A stretch of 58,855 bases of DNA from Sphaerobacteraceae bacterium (GCA_007695115.1 REEK01000121.1:1-58855), one strand, 5' to 3'. Shown: positions 46,987 through 55,816, numbered from the stretch's first letter. Numbers and translations are program-made. The notes: generated by a model not told the origin, from the letters alone.

Positions 46987-47184
46987 ACGTTTTGCGTCAG
47001 TGCAAGTGTTGCATTCGGCTGTCACAGGTCGTCGAGAACGATGCTTGCACGTAGGGATTCCGTCGACGCCATTGGCTTCGCGCGAGAAGCAATCGTGGCG
47101 TGCCAGGAAACTGCGTGAGCCCGATAACTCCCAACCCCCGCAGGCGAGCGGCAGATGATACCCCATCTGCCGCTCGTCTTTTTC
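46987..47184 (+). ncRNA. Candidate structured non-coding RNA (about 198 nt)
   Basis: Bounded by a promoter-like sequence ahead and a strong intrinsic terminator behind. Hairpins: GTGCAAG (47000-47006) with CTTGCAC (47044-47050); CGCCA (47067-47071) with TGGCG (47096-47100), enclosing GCTTC (47075-47079) with GAAGC (47086-47090); and the terminator. No credible ORF fills it. It does not match 6S, SRP, RNase P or tmRNA signatures that I can recognise. Could also be a long untranslated tail of the upstream gene. Confidence 0.4.
47145..47184 (+). terminator. Strong intrinsic terminator upstream of csoR
   Basis: CGAGCGGCAGATG (47145-47157), loop ATACCC, CATCTGCCGCTCG (47164-47176), then TCTTTTTC. 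13-bp perfect stem plus T tract. Confidence 0.93.
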
Positions 47185-47249
47185 ATATAACGTTCAACTC
47201 GGGCTGATGGTTGCTCCAATCCCACAGGACATGGGGATCGTTTCAATGG

Positions 47250-47278
47250 TTGCATGGTATACCCATAGGGGGTATAGT
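47250..47278 (+). promoter_or_regulatory. csoR promoter with CsoR operator in the spacer
   Basis: TTGCAT (47250-47255), 17-bp spacer, TATAGT (47273-47278). A near-palindrome TATACCC (47258-47264), ATAGG, GGGTATA (47270-47276) fills the spacer. This is the GC-tract pattern of CsoR-type operators, so copper-free CsoR should block RNA polymerase and Cu(I) should release it. Confidence 0.85.
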
Positions 47279-47312
47279 TATCTCACGATGATTGATTATG
47301 AAGGAGTACCGC

Positions 47313-47624
47313 GTGAACCATGAACAGACCGGAATCGACACCCCTGAAACCAGCGATTCCTATCAACAGGACAAGGCTCGTATTCTGGCCCGATTGCGCC
47401 GCATGGAGGGGCAGGTACGTGGCGTGCAACGAATGGTCGAAGAGGACAAGTACTGTGTCGATATTCTGACGCAGATCTCCTCGATCATGGCCGCCGCTCG
47501 TGGAATCGGCCTGGTGATTCTCGAGGATCACATCCGTGGATGTGTCACCAACGCCGATGATCAGGAAGCTGCCTTGCAGGAAGTGATGGACGCACTGGAG
47601 CGATTTACGAAGAGTGTTGGTTGA
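47313..47624 (+). CDS. csoR: Copper-sensing repressor CsoR
   Basis: 103 residues from GTG 47313, selected because AAGGAG lies 8 bp upstream; ATG 47298 is an in-frame alternative. DUF156/CsoR fold. Cu(I) ligands are C48 (EDKYCVDIL), H73 and C77 (LEDHIRGCV). An Arg in RLRRMEGQVRGVQR fits the DNA-binding face. It represses the copper efflux gene immediately downstream (85 bp), with its operator at 47257-47277. Confidence 0.93.
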   Translation: MNHEQTGIDTPETSDSYQQDKARILARLRRMEGQVRGVQRMVEEDKYCVDILTQISSIMAAARGIGLVILEDHIRGCVTNADDQEAALQEVMDALERFTKSVG

Positions 47625-47709
47625 TCGCGGAATCGATGGATCCCGGCATCTCTGAATCGGGATGGACCATCATTTCGATCAGCGCACGTAGTGAACCCGG
47701 TAGTGAACG

Positions 47710-50511
47710 ATGACCAGTACACCAACCAAGACTGACCAGAACCAGACTGAAGAGCAGGCTCACGAGGCGACGTTGCTCGTCTCCGGAATGACCTGTGCCT
47801 CCTGCGTCCGGCGAGTCGAGCGCGGCCTCGAAAAGCTCGACGGTGTGGGATCGGCCAGCGTCAATCTGGCGACTGAGCGGGCTCGTGTCTCCTATGATCC
47901 GTCTACGCTGTCTCCTGACGATCTCCGGGCTGCGGTCGAAAAGGCAGGCTACGGAGTCGATCAGATCGATGCTGGCGATCCTTCGCCTGCCTCGAACGGG
48001 CATGCGCCGGCGTCGGCCGCTCCCGAGCCTGGCGAGATCACGCTCGATGTCGAGGGAATGACCTGCGCATCGTGTGTCCGCCGTGTCGAGCGCTCATTGA
48101 GCCGGGTGGACGGAGTCAGCCAGGCGAGCGTCAACTTCGCCACCGAGCAGGCCACCGTCTCCTATGACCCGGCATCGGTCGATATCAACGCACTGACGGC
48201 GGCGGTTGAGAAGGCGGGATTCGGCGCAAGCGTTCCGCAGGCACGCGAGTCTGCGAGCTCTGCGCAACATGCCCAGTCCGCTCAGGAACAGGTTGACCCG
48301 CGAGAAGCGGCCCGAGAGCGGGAGATGAACGATCTCAAGCGCAAGTGGATCGTCGGTCTGGCGATCGGCGCGGTGATGATGATCGAGATGTATGTCCCGC
48401 TCGGGATCGACATGGAGTATCTGGCACCGCTGATGCTCATTCAGGCGGCGATCGTGCAGTTCTGGGCTGGCTCGATCTTCTACAAGGGCGCCTGGGCTGC
48501 CGCAAAACATTTCACGACCAATATGAACACGTTGGTGGCTATCGGCACCAGTGTCGCGTTCGGCTACAGCGCATTCGTGACGCTCTGGCCCGGCCTGGCC
48601 GCACAATGGGGATTTCCGTTCCATCTCTATTTCGAGACTGCGGTGGTCATCATCGCGCTCGTCCTGATGGGGCGCTGGATGGAAGCCCGAGCCAAGAAGC
48701 AGACGAGCTCTGCCATCAAGGCGCTGGCCGGATTGCAGGCACGCACGGCACGGGTCATTCGTGATGGTGTGGAACAGGATATCCCGATTGAGTCGGTTCA
48801 GGCTGGTGATCACGTCCGAGTTCGACCGGGCGAGAAAGTGCCGGTCGACGGGGTGATCGTCGAGGGCGCATCGGCACTCGACGAGAGCATGCTGACTGGC
48901 GAGAGTGTGCCGGTGGAAAAGAGTGCCGACGACCAGGTGATCGGTGCCACGATCAACAAGACCGGAAGCTTCGTGTTCCGGGCAACCAAGGTTGGTCGAG
49001 ATACCACGCTGTCTCAGATCATGCGTATGGTCGAAGAAGCACAGGGGTCGAAGGCGCCGATGCAGGCGATGGTCGACACCATCTCGAGCTACTTCGTGCC
49101 GATCGTGCTGGTGGCGGCCTCACTCGCGTTTGCTGTATGGCTCGCCTTCGGACCCGGACTGATCTTCGCGCTGACCGTGATGATCGCGACACTGATTATC
49201 GCCTGCCCGTGTGCGCTCGGACTGGCTACGCCGACGGCGATTATGGTCGGAACCGGAAAAGCGGCCGAGAACGGCATTCTGGTGCGCGGTGGAGAAGCGC
49301 TGGAGATGACTCGCCGCATCGACACGATCGTGCTAGACAAGACCGGCACCCTGACACAGGGCAAGCCGACGGTAACGGAGATCGTTACGGCCAACGGAAT
49401 GCCGGAGTCCGACGTTCTTGGTCTGGCCGCTGCCGCGGAAGTCGGCTCAGAGCATCCCCTCGGTGAGGCGATCGTCAATCGAGCGCAGGAACTGGGGCTC
49501 GATCTATCGCAATCAGAAGGTTTTCAGTCGATCACCGGCAAGGGTATCGAAGCTCGTGTCGACGGACGTCAGGTGCTGATCGGCAATCGGGCACTGATGG
49601 ATCAGTACAGCATCGAGTTGGATGGGCTGACGGCCCGGGCGACCGAGATGGCTGCTGGAGGCGTCACGCCGATGTATGTGGCGGTTGACAACACCGGAGC
49701 CGGGATCATCGCTGTGGCTGACACGCTGAAGCCGGAGTCGACCGAAGCGGTCGCCAAGCTCAAGGCACTCGGCCTGGAAGTCTGGATGATCACCGGCGAT
49801 AACCAGGCAACCGCAGAAGCGATTGCCCGGCAGGTCGGTATCGATCACGTCCTGGCTGAGGTCCTTCCGGAACAGAAGGCCGAGAAAGTCGTCTCATTCC
49901 AGGATGAAGGCCGTACGGTGGCGATGGTCGGCGACGGGATCAACGACGCCCCGGCGCTGGCTCAGGCGAACCTCGGCATTGCGATCGGCACCGGAACTGA
50001 CGTCGCAATGGCGGCATCGGACATCACGCTGATTGGTGGCGATCTCCGGACGATCGTAACCGCGATCGCCCTCTCCCGGAAGACGGTTGGCGCGATCAAG
50101 CAGGGTCTGTTCTGGGCGTTCGGGTACAACACGCTGCTGATTCCAGTGGCGATGGGAATTCTCTATCCGTTCTTCGGATTGCTGCTGAATCCGGTTCTGG
50201 CCGCCGCAGCGATGGCGATGAGCAGCGTCTCGGTGGTAACCAATGCGTTGCGCTTGCGAGGCTTCCGCCAGCCAGACACGGCGGAGGAGATCCTGAACCC
50301 GCCCCTGAAGGCTCGGATTGGCGAATATGCGTACCTGGTCGCGATCGGCGTGGTGGCGATCATCGTCGGTGGCTTCGCGCTGGTGTTGGCGAATCCAGAT
50401 CATGCCGAGGGACATGCCCCAGGCGGACATTCTGATCACGGCGCAGTGGTTGAGCCGGCGCCAGTAGCGGATCACGGACAGCCCGGGATCGTCCTGGAGG
50501 ATGAGCGGTAG
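47710..50511 (+). CDS. copA: Copper-exporting P1B-type ATPase
   Basis: 933 residues. Two N-terminal HMA domains, each with GMTCASC (about residues 26-32 and 116-122), then eight TM helices including the ion channel [14 protein letters not shown] (about 497). Cytoplasmic motifs: GESVPVEK (A-domain), phosphorylated Asp in [10 protein letters not shown] (about 543), SEHPLGEAI, and [10 protein letters not shown]. The C-terminus ends in a His/Asp-rich tail ([17 protein letters not shown]). It exports Cu(I). Directly regulated by the upstream CsoR. Note that its HMA pairs are CxxC, in contrast to the UxxC of the Sec-HMA protein elsewhere in the window. Confidence 0.96.
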   Translation: MTSTPTKTDQNQTEEQAHEATLLVSGMTCASCVRRVERGLEKLDGVGSASVNLATERARVSYDPSTLSPDDLRAAVEKAGYGVDQIDAGDPSPASNGHAPASAAPEPGEITLDVEGMTCASCVRRVERSLSRVDGVSQASVNFATEQATVSYDPASVDINALTAAVEKAGFGASVPQARESASSAQHAQSAQEQVDPREAAREREMNDLKRKWIVGLAIGAVMMIEMYVPLGIDMEYLAPLMLIQAAIVQFWAGSIFYKGAWAAAKHFTTNMNTLVAIGTSVAFGYSAFVTLWPGLAAQWGFPFHLYFETAVVIIALVLMGRWMEARAKKQTSSAIKALAGLQARTARVIRDGVEQDIPIESVQAGDHVRVRPGEKVPVDGVIVEGASALDESMLTGESVPVEKSADDQVIGATINKTGSFVFRATKVGRDTTLSQIMRMVEEAQGSKAPMQAMVDTISSYFVPIVLVAASLAFAVWLAFGPGLIFALTVMIATLIIACPCALGLATPTAIMVGTGKAAENGILVRGGEALEMTRRIDTIVLDKTGTLTQGKPTVTEIVTANGMPESDVLGLAAAAEVGSEHPLGEAIVNRAQELGLDLSQSEGFQSITGKGIEARVDGRQVLIGNRALMDQYSIELDGLTARATEMAAGGVTPMYVAVDNTGAGIIAVADTLKPESTEAVAKLKALGLEVWMITGDNQATAEAIARQVGIDHVLAEVLPEQKAEKVVSFQDEGRTVAMVGDGINDAPALAQANLGIAIGTGTDVAMAASDITLIGGDLRTIVTAIALSRKTVGAIKQGLFWAFGYNTLLIPVAMGILYPFFGLLLNPVLAAAAMAMSSVSVVTNALRLRGFRQPDTAEEILNPPLKARIGEYAYLVAIGVVAIIVGGFALVLANPDHAEGHAPGGHSDHGAVVEPAPVADHGQPGIVLEDER

Positions 50512-50538
50512 TCGATTGAAAAGTGGCCCTCACCCCGA

Positions 50539-50566
50539 CCCTCTCCCAATACTGGGAGAGGGAGAG
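50539..50566. terminator. Hairpin between convergent copA and larC
   Basis: CCCTCTCCC (50539-50547), AATACT, GGGAGAGGG (50554-50562). 9-bp perfect stem. The surrounding CCCTCACCCCGACCCTCTCCC pattern is also a common dispersed sequence in many bacterial genomes. Confidence 0.6.
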
Positions 50567-50624
50567 ATTTAATCGATTGCCATTTGATTGAACAAAACAG
50601 TTGGTCAATTTCGCTGTGCGGAGT

Positions 50625-51869
50625 CTATGGCCGCCAGCCGGTGAGTTCCCCAGCCTGATCGACCTGCCGGCCGATGAACGCCTCGGCGATGCGTGCGGCT
50701 TCTCCGCTTACGAGGCGAATCGGAACGTCGTGTTCCTGAACGATGGCCAGGCAGTCGACATACTCCGGAGCAACATCCGTTACTCGACCTCCCCAGATCT
50801 TCAACTTGACGCGAACTTCTCCCCACCGGGTGGTGACGGTCTCGATGCGTCGTCCGGCTTTGACTCGCTCGATCGGGGTCATCCGCACGCCGAGCGTCGT
50901 TGAATGCTCCATTAGCACGGACTCGAGCACGGTTCGGTGGGGGAGATCGCAGATGACGCTGACTTTGGTTGCCGGCCGGCCCCGCTTCATGGTGATGGGG
51001 GTGAGGTAGACGTCGAAGGCGCCATGCTGGAAGAGCAGATCGGTCAGTGGTTCGAAGAATTCCGGGTTCATGTCGTCGATATTCGTCTCCAGCAGGACTT
51101 CGATCTCTCCGGCTTCAGCGGGAGCAGGTTCCGGGCTGATTTGCGACTCAGGAACCAGTTCTCCGATCCAGACCCGCAGCGCATTCGGCCAGTCGAACTC
51201 CTTGCTGCCGTAGCCATAGCCGACAGCCGTAGTGGTCATCTCCGGTCGCTCAAATTTCGCCAACCGGGTGAGGATTGCCGCACCGGTGGGAGTGAGCAGT
51301 TCGGATTCCACGTCCCGTTGTTTGAGTGGCGCTTCAGCCATCGCAATGAGTTCCGCGGTGGCCGGGGCAGGGACCGGTAACAGACCATGGGCTGCCCGCA
51401 CGAACCCGGTGCCATCTCTCAGTGTCCCCGAATAGACCTGTTCGATACCGAGGAGTTCCAGTCCGGCGGCGGCACCAACGATATCCACGATGGAATCCAC
51501 CGCCCCGACCTCGTGAAAATGCACGTCCTCGACCGGCATCCCGTGAACTCTGGCTTCGGCCTCGGCGAGTCCCTGAAAGATATGCAGGGCGCGTCGCCTG
51601 GTGCCATCACGCAGGCTGGAGTTCTCGATCATCGAACGGATGTCACGCCAGTGGCGGTGGTGATGTTCTTCCCGGGTGGCGATCACCTGAACTCTGATCC
51701 CGGTGATGCCGTGCTGCGCCCAGGGCTCAGCCGTGAGTTCGTATCCGTGGAGATCGAGGTTGGAGAGTTCACTGCGGAGCGCATTGAGGTCCAGGCCAGC
51801 GTCGATGAGCGCTCCGAGCGTCATATCTCCGCTGGCACCGGAGAACGGATCGAAGAACGCGACGGGCAT
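50625..51869 (-). CDS. larC: Nickel-pincer cofactor biosynthesis protein LarC
   Basis: 414 residues from ATG 51869 with GGAAGG upstream. FDPFSGASGDMTLGALIDAGL at the N-terminus, HFHEVGAVDSIVDIVGAA, LLTPTGAAILTRL, ETNIDDMNPEFFEPL and MKRGRPATKVSVI are the LarC hallmarks. LarC inserts Ni (CTP-dependent) into the SCS-pincer cofactor for lactate racemase-type enzymes. LarB, LarE and LarA are not in the window. It is the last gene of the rraA-merR-ccdA-hma-rlmN-larC run. Confidence 0.95.
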   Translation of the reverse strand: MPVAFFDPFSGASGDMTLGALIDAGLDLNALRSELSNLDLHGYELTAEPWAQHGITGIRVQVIATREEHHHRHWRDIRSMIENSSLRDGTRRRALHIFQGLAEAEARVHGMPVEDVHFHEVGAVDSIVDIVGAAAGLELLGIEQVYSGTLRDGTGFVRAAHGLLPVPAPATAELIAMAEAPLKQRDVESELLTPTGAAILTRLAKFERPEMTTTAVGYGYGSKEFDWPNALRVWIGELVPESQISPEPAPAEAGEIEVLLETNIDDMNPEFFEPLTDLLFQHGAFDVYLTPITMKRGRPATKVSVICDLPHRTVLESVLMEHSTTLGVRMTPIERVKAGRRIETVTTRWGEVRVKLKIWGGRVTDVAPEYVDCLAIVQEHDVPIRLVSGEAARIAEAFIGRQVDQAGELTGWRP

Positions 51870-51889
51870 CGGCTGGCCTTCCGGTGGTA

Positions 51890-53020
51890 TCAGGTAGTGG
51901 CGGGTTCGGTGCCGCCCTCATGCTCGATCCGTAGCTGACCGCAGGCAGCGGCGATATCGACTCCCCGGGAGTAGCGTACCGAGGTCGGGATTCCACTGTC
52001 GTCGACTATGTCGGCAAACCGCTTGATCTGGTCTTCTGTCGGTCGCTCGTAGGATGGTTCAGCCGGTGTCGGGTTGAGCGGAATGATATTGACGTGGCAG
52101 AGCAATCCCTTGAGCAGGCGTGCCAGCTCACGAGCGGTCTTCTCCGAGTCGTTGACATCCCTGATGAGGCAATACTCGAATGAGATCCGGCGCCCGGTCG
52201 TATCGACGTATCGCCGGCAGGCACTGATCAGTTCCTGGACATTCCATCGACGATTGAGCGGCACCAGCGTGTCTCGCTGCTGATCGGTTGGCGCGTGAAG
52301 TGAGATCGCCAGTTTTACCTGCAACGGATCTGCGGCGAGTCTGTCGATGAACGGCACCAGGCCAGACGTTGAGACGGTGATCCGGCGTGCGCCGAACTTC
52401 ATGCCTTCTGGATCATTGAGAATCCGGGCCATACGCATCGTGGAATCGTAGTTCTGGAACGGCTCGCCCATTCCCATCATCACGATGTTGGTGAGCTGAC
52501 GATCGAGCTCCTGCGTTCGCCGGGCTGCCGCGACGACCTGCCCGACCATCTCTCCGGTCGAGAGATTCCGGGTCAGCCCCATCATGCCGGTCGCGCAGAA
52601 ACTGCAGCCGACGGCGCACCCGATCTGGCAGGAAACGCATACGGTCACCCGGTCCGGGTAGAACATCAGGACGGTTTCAATGTGATTGCCATCGTGGGTG
52701 CGGAAGAGCAGTTTCAGCGTTTCACCGTCATCGGTCTGAATCTCCTGTACCGGCTCCAGCTGCGTCAGCGGAAGCTCGTTTGCCAGATCATCCCGAAGCG
52801 CTTTCGGCAACACGGTCATCGTATCGTAGTCCGGTGCAAGCTGCTGGTAGGCCCAGTGATACAGCTGGCGAGCACGATAGGCGGGATGCCCTGATTCGCC
52901 CAGTTTCTCTGTCAGTTCGTCCAGTGTCAGATCGTAGAACGTCTGTGGCGTACCGCGACGAACCCGCACTGGTGTGGCTGGTTCCTGATTGATAATTGTC
53001 GGGTCGTCGCTGGTCATCAT
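51890..53020 (-). CDS. rlmN: 23S rRNA (A2503-C2)-methyltransferase RlmN
   Basis: 376 residues. Radical SAM cluster in CAVGCSFCATG (CxxxCxxC), preceded by VCVSCQIG. Further motifs: NIVMMGMGEPFQNYDSTMRM, RRITVSTSGLVPFI, LAISLHAPTDQQRDTLVPLNRR, VNIIPLNPTP, and a C-terminal VRYSRGVDIAAACGQL with the methyl-carrying Cys. It methylates 23S A2503 and some tRNAs. Starts 6 bp after the Sec-HMA stop, so co-transcribed with it; that association may be incidental. Confidence 0.95.
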   Translation of the reverse strand: MMTSDDPTIINQEPATPVRVRRGTPQTFYDLTLDELTEKLGESGHPAYRARQLYHWAYQQLAPDYDTMTVLPKALRDDLANELPLTQLEPVQEIQTDDGETLKLLFRTHDGNHIETVLMFYPDRVTVCVSCQIGCAVGCSFCATGMMGLTRNLSTGEMVGQVVAAARRTQELDRQLTNIVMMGMGEPFQNYDSTMRMARILNDPEGMKFGARRITVSTSGLVPFIDRLAADPLQVKLAISLHAPTDQQRDTLVPLNRRWNVQELISACRRYVDTTGRRISFEYCLIRDVNDSEKTARELARLLKGLLCHVNIIPLNPTPAEPSYERPTEDQIKRFADIVDDSGIPTSVRYSRGVDIAAACGQLRIEHEGGTEPATT

Positions 53021-53026
53021 TTAGCC

Positions 53027-53392
53027 TTAGTCACTCATATCTTCCCAGGAATCGGGCCGATAGCCGATCCCTTCGAGTTCATCCATGATCTCGTCGATCG
53101 AGACGTGATCGGCATCGTACCGGAGTTCGACCACATCGCTCTGAAAGTCGGTGCTGTGGTCCAGAACGCCGTCAATGCTGTTCAACTCGGACGCGACCGC
53201 GCCCGCGCAAGACTGTCAGGTCATGCCCAGATTCTGGAGCATGACGTGTTGTTCACCAGATGCTGAAGCTCCGGGAGAGACTGATTCTTCGTCGTCACCC
53301 GATAGAGCCGTTGTCGCAATCAGGAAGGCGCCAGCGCCGACCATGAAAAATGCGCCGAGTGCAAGCAAGATCGTACTGAAAGATTTCCCCAT
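53027..53392 (-). CDS. Membrane-anchored HMA metal-binding selenoprotein (GMTUxxC)
   Basis: 121 residues when TGA at 53216-53218 is read as Sec (residue 59). N-terminal helix (FSTILLALGAFFMVGAGAFLIATTAL) is a signal anchor, followed by an acidic linker. Then the HMA domain: MLQNLGMT-U-QSCAGAVASELNSIDGV, LDHSTDFQSDVVELRYDADHV, EIMDELEGIGYRPDS. In MerP/CopZ/Atx1-like domains this motif is GMTCxxC, so the first metal ligand is Sec and the second is Cys62. ATG at 53392 has GGAG 9 bp upstream; ATG 53401 is possible. It lies 6 bp before rlmN and 187 bp after the Sec-CcdA gene. Likely partner or substrate of CcdA outside the membrane (inference). Confidence 0.93.
53189..53204 (-). promoter_or_regulatory. 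SECIS hairpin of the Sec-HMA gene
   Basis: GGGCGC (12-17 nt after the UGA) pairs with GCGUCC (22-27) around the loop GGUC at 18-21. Same loop and spacing as the FDH and CcdA elements and as E. coli fdhF. Confidence 0.88.
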
Positions 53393-53579
53393 CGATGTCA
53401 TCTCCGTCAATCAGTAGAAGGGTCTGGAACATCCGGTCGATGTACTGGTATTAATCTTACCCTGTGTAGCCGGGTTATGCTGCGCAACTACTACCAGGGC
53501 GATGACCGGACACTGCGACGCTGAAATGCTGGCTGTACCGGGGTAGCCGCATCACAACATCGTAGTGGTTATCTGGAGA

Positions 53580-54461
53580 CTAAACCGGGAATACCGTCGC
53601 GAAGTAATCCGCCCAGATAGCGAGGGCGAGGAACCAGATGCCAACTCCGATGAGGACCATCCCGCCAAAGCGTTTTGCGCTTGATGAAGCGATTCGAAGT
53701 GAACGAATCGTCTGTTCGCGAGCGGTCGTCACCAGTATCGCGAGGGTGAACATCAGTGCGAGGATGACGATGCTTGCCGTGAGGAAGGCTCCGATCGCGG
53801 CGGCAGTTCCTCCGATGACGAGAGCATAGGCGGCCAGACCGGCCAGAATCGGCCCTGTTCAGCCGAAGCCCGCCACCAGGTATCCGAAGCCGAAGAGTGA
53901 GATTCGCCCGATCCCGGCGTTGGCTCCACGTTGTTTGACCGCCCCAACGAGCGGGTCAGCCAGATCCTGAACGGGTGGGATACGGAAGGGAAACACTCCG
54001 AGTTGAACCAGTCCGAGAAGGATCAGCAAGGAGCCAACAACGCTCCGCAGGATGACCCCTTCGGTACTGGCGAACACGACTCCTTCGAACACCTGTGTTC
54101 CCGCCACCGCGATAATCCCGCCGATTATCAACAGGAACGCTGTGGCACCGCCTGACAGGGCCATCGCAAACGGTAGCGTCTGGCGCCATGATGGGCGATG
54201 TCCGCTCCGCTCCTGGCTGGGTGATCTCCCGAACAGACTGATGAGCAGCGGAAACGAACACGGTGAAAAGAAACTGGCGATGCCAGCTCCGGCAGCCAGC
54301 ACGAAGAGCCCGGCAACAGTGACTCCCGGCAGATCAAACCGTGGATAGATCACATATCCCAGATAGCCGACGAGACTGGCCAGGATCAGCCCGACGAGGA
54401 TCGCACCGTAGCCGATGATTGAGCGGCTGGTCAGGGTGGACAGAGTGTTGTGCTGTTTCAC
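53580..54461 (-). CDS. CcdA/DsbD-like membrane redox selenoprotein
   Basis: 293 residues when TGA at 53859-53861 is read as Sec (residue 201), from GTG 54461 with AGAGG upstream. About seven TM helices. The first redox Cys68 lies in GIASFFSPCSFPLLISLFG, the second position in the later half reads ISLFGFGYLVAGFG-U-TGPILAGLAAYAL. In CcdA this is GCxGPIL or similar, so Sec replaces the second of the two intramembrane cysteines that shuttle electrons from cytoplasmic thioredoxin to outer-side proteins. The frame continues without interruption to TAG at 53580. It is just downstream of merR, with a MerR-type promoter between. Confidence 0.92.
53831..53845 (-). promoter_or_regulatory. SECIS hairpin of the Sec-CcdA gene
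   Basis: UGGCC (14-18 nt after the UGA) pairs with GGCCG (24-28, one U-G) around GGUCU at 19-23. The loop sequence and distance are identical to the fdhA element. Confidence 0.88.
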
Positions 54462-54502
54462 GGTGCCTCTCACCTTGTGGCGTTCCTTCGAACTCTGATG
54501 AG

Positions 54503-54534
54503 AGGCTACCGTCTCCACTCGACTGGAGAGTCAA
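54503..54534 (-). promoter_or_regulatory. MerR-type promoter/operator inside the merR 3' end
   Basis: On the minus strand TTGACT (54534-54529), 20-bp spacer, TAGCCT (54508-54503). The spacer holds an imperfect dyad, about CTCTCCA-GTCGAG-TGGAGA. The over-long spacer (20 bp, as for ZntR-type sites) with a central dyad is the hallmark of MerR-family activation, and the transcript would start about 35 nt before the Sec-CcdA GTG. The site overlaps the last nine codons of merR. Confidence 0.8.
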
Positions 54535-54955
54535 GGACTTCTGGGGTTCCTGCATTGAGGGACTCTATGGCCGGGCAGACCACCTCAACGAGTGATCCAT
54601 CCGAATGCTCCGCGTTGTCCAGTTCGTACAGTGTTCGAGACAGATTATCGCGCATCGCCTGAAGCTGGACGATACGGTCATCGAGTTCCTGCATATTCTG
54701 TTCGACAGCCGAGCGAACACAGGGGCAAGGTGAGTGTTCAGTGGAGGCTGAAGCGAGTATCCGTCTGATCTGCTCCAGCCTGAGACCAAGCCCCTGCGCC
54801 GCACGAATGAACGCCAGTTGCTGCTGGTGACGATCGGTGAACAGGCGGTAACCGGACTCTGTCCGGGATGCCGTCCCAAGCAACCCGATATCTTCGTAGT
54901 AGCGGATCGTCCGCACCGGGACGCCAGTTTTTTCCGCCAGTTCTCCGATTCGCAT
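54506..54955 (-). CDS. MerR-family metal-responsive regulator (ZntR/CadR-like)
   Basis: 149 residues from ATG 54955 with GGAGACC upstream. N-terminal winged helix RIGELAEKTGVPVRTIRYYEDIGLL, dimerisation coiled coil (SAVEQNMQELDDRIVQLQAM), metal-site candidates C77 and C79 (SPCPCV) and C127 (VVCPAIESL). Compared with ZntR/CadR (several Cys/His) and MerR (three Cys), the exact metal cannot be assigned. It follows rraA by 20 bp and probably controls the downstream Sec-CcdA/Sec-HMA genes through the operator that overlaps its own 3' end. Confidence 0.9.
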   Translation of the reverse strand: MRIGELAEKTGVPVRTIRYYEDIGLLGTASRTESGYRLFTDRHQQQLAFIRAAQGLGLRLEQIRRILASASTEHSPCPCVRSAVEQNMQELDDRIVQLQAMRDNLSRTLYELDNAEHSDGSLVEVVCPAIESLNAGTPEVLDSPVEWRR

Positions 54956-54975
54956 AGCGATGGTCTCCGTATGTT

Positions 54976-55653
54976 CTACCCGTACAGCTTGCTGAGTTTG
55001 TCGATCGTGAAATCGGGTCGCTGGCACGTCTCGATGATCTTCGCCTCGCGATCTTCCACCTGTTTGACTCCGTCGTAGACTTTGTCGGCGATCTCATGTG
55101 GAATCTCGCAGATGCCGTGCTTGTCGCCATGAAGCAGGTCTCCTGGCTTCACGGTCAATCCGCCGACGGTGACCGGTGTGCCGACTTCAACGACATGAAC
55201 ATAGGCGTGAGACACCTGCAACTGTGCCGAGAAGAAGTGGAACCCGAGCGCATGAACCTCGTCCAGATCGCGGACACCACCATTGGTGACGGTGCCAATA
55301 CAGCCGAGTGCGCGGTGGATATTGGCATTCACCTCACCCCAGAAAGAGCCAACGGGCGGATCATCAAGGTCTTCGATGACCACGATCCTCGGCCCGGGAA
55401 TCGACAGGATATGCTCCCACATCTCTCGTCGGGCGACTGCTGATCCCTCGGCCGGCTTCTGTGCTGCACGGATCTTTGCGGTGACGGCGTAGCCGACCAT
55501 CGGGGGGAGATCGGGAAATCGGCAGGCGATCTCCGCAGACATGAACCCCTCGTTGCGTGGCCGGATATCGAAGGTCTCGATTCCGTTGGCGATGGCGGGC
55601 GATGGAATGGTCTCCAGCGTCTTGAGCACTGCTGGATCGACTGGATTCGTCAT
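54976..55653 (-). CDS. RraA-like / 4-hydroxy-4-methyl-2-oxoglutarate aldolase family protein
   Basis: 225 residues from ATG 55653 with GGAGATTCA upstream; an open extension to 55737 is not needed. RraA fold: IPSPAIANGIETFDIRPRN, PMVGYAVTAKI, VVIEDLDDPPVGSFWGEV, IGTVTNGGVRDLDEV, VKPGDLLHGDKHGICEIP. The divalent-metal Asp/Gly patch of HMG/CHA aldolases is present. RraA proper binds RNase E; most such genes in bacteria encode aldolases. It leads the minus-strand run that includes merR (20 bp downstream). Function in this context unknown. Confidence 0.85.
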   Translation of the reverse strand: MTNPVDPAVLKTLETIPSPAIANGIETFDIRPRNEGFMSAEIACRFPDLPPMVGYAVTAKIRAAQKPAEGSAVARREMWEHILSIPGPRIVVIEDLDDPPVGSFWGEVNANIHRALGCIGTVTNGGVRDLDEVHALGFHFFSAQLQVSHAYVHVVEVGTPVTVGGLTVKPGDLLHGDKHGICEIPHEIADKVYDGVKQVEDREAKIIETCQRPDFTIDKLSKLYG

Positions 55654-55816
55654 TGAATCTCCTTCATATGCTTCGACAGATTCGGTGCAGGCAGAATACC
55701 GGATCAGAGAATGTTCGTCTATGCCTGTTGTCCGCAAGTCCCCTGGGTGCTAGAAACGATTCATGCAGTGACTCCGGCAAGCCGGTTGAGCCGGTCTACG
55801 AAGGGAATGCAGCGCG

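Larger units (their letters stand above)
46897..47312. other. Intergenic region between the thioredoxin-NHL gene and csoR
   Basis: 416 bp without a protein gene. It contains a candidate promoter, a candidate structured RNA, a strong terminator and the CsoR promoter/operator, each listed separately. Confidence 0.8.

Noticed and set aside
46987-47184. Known RNAs: 6S, SRP, RNase P or tmRNA at the candidate RNA locus
   Set aside because: Ends do not pair as 6S requires, and the conserved SRP and RNase P cores are not seen. It is left as an unassigned candidate.
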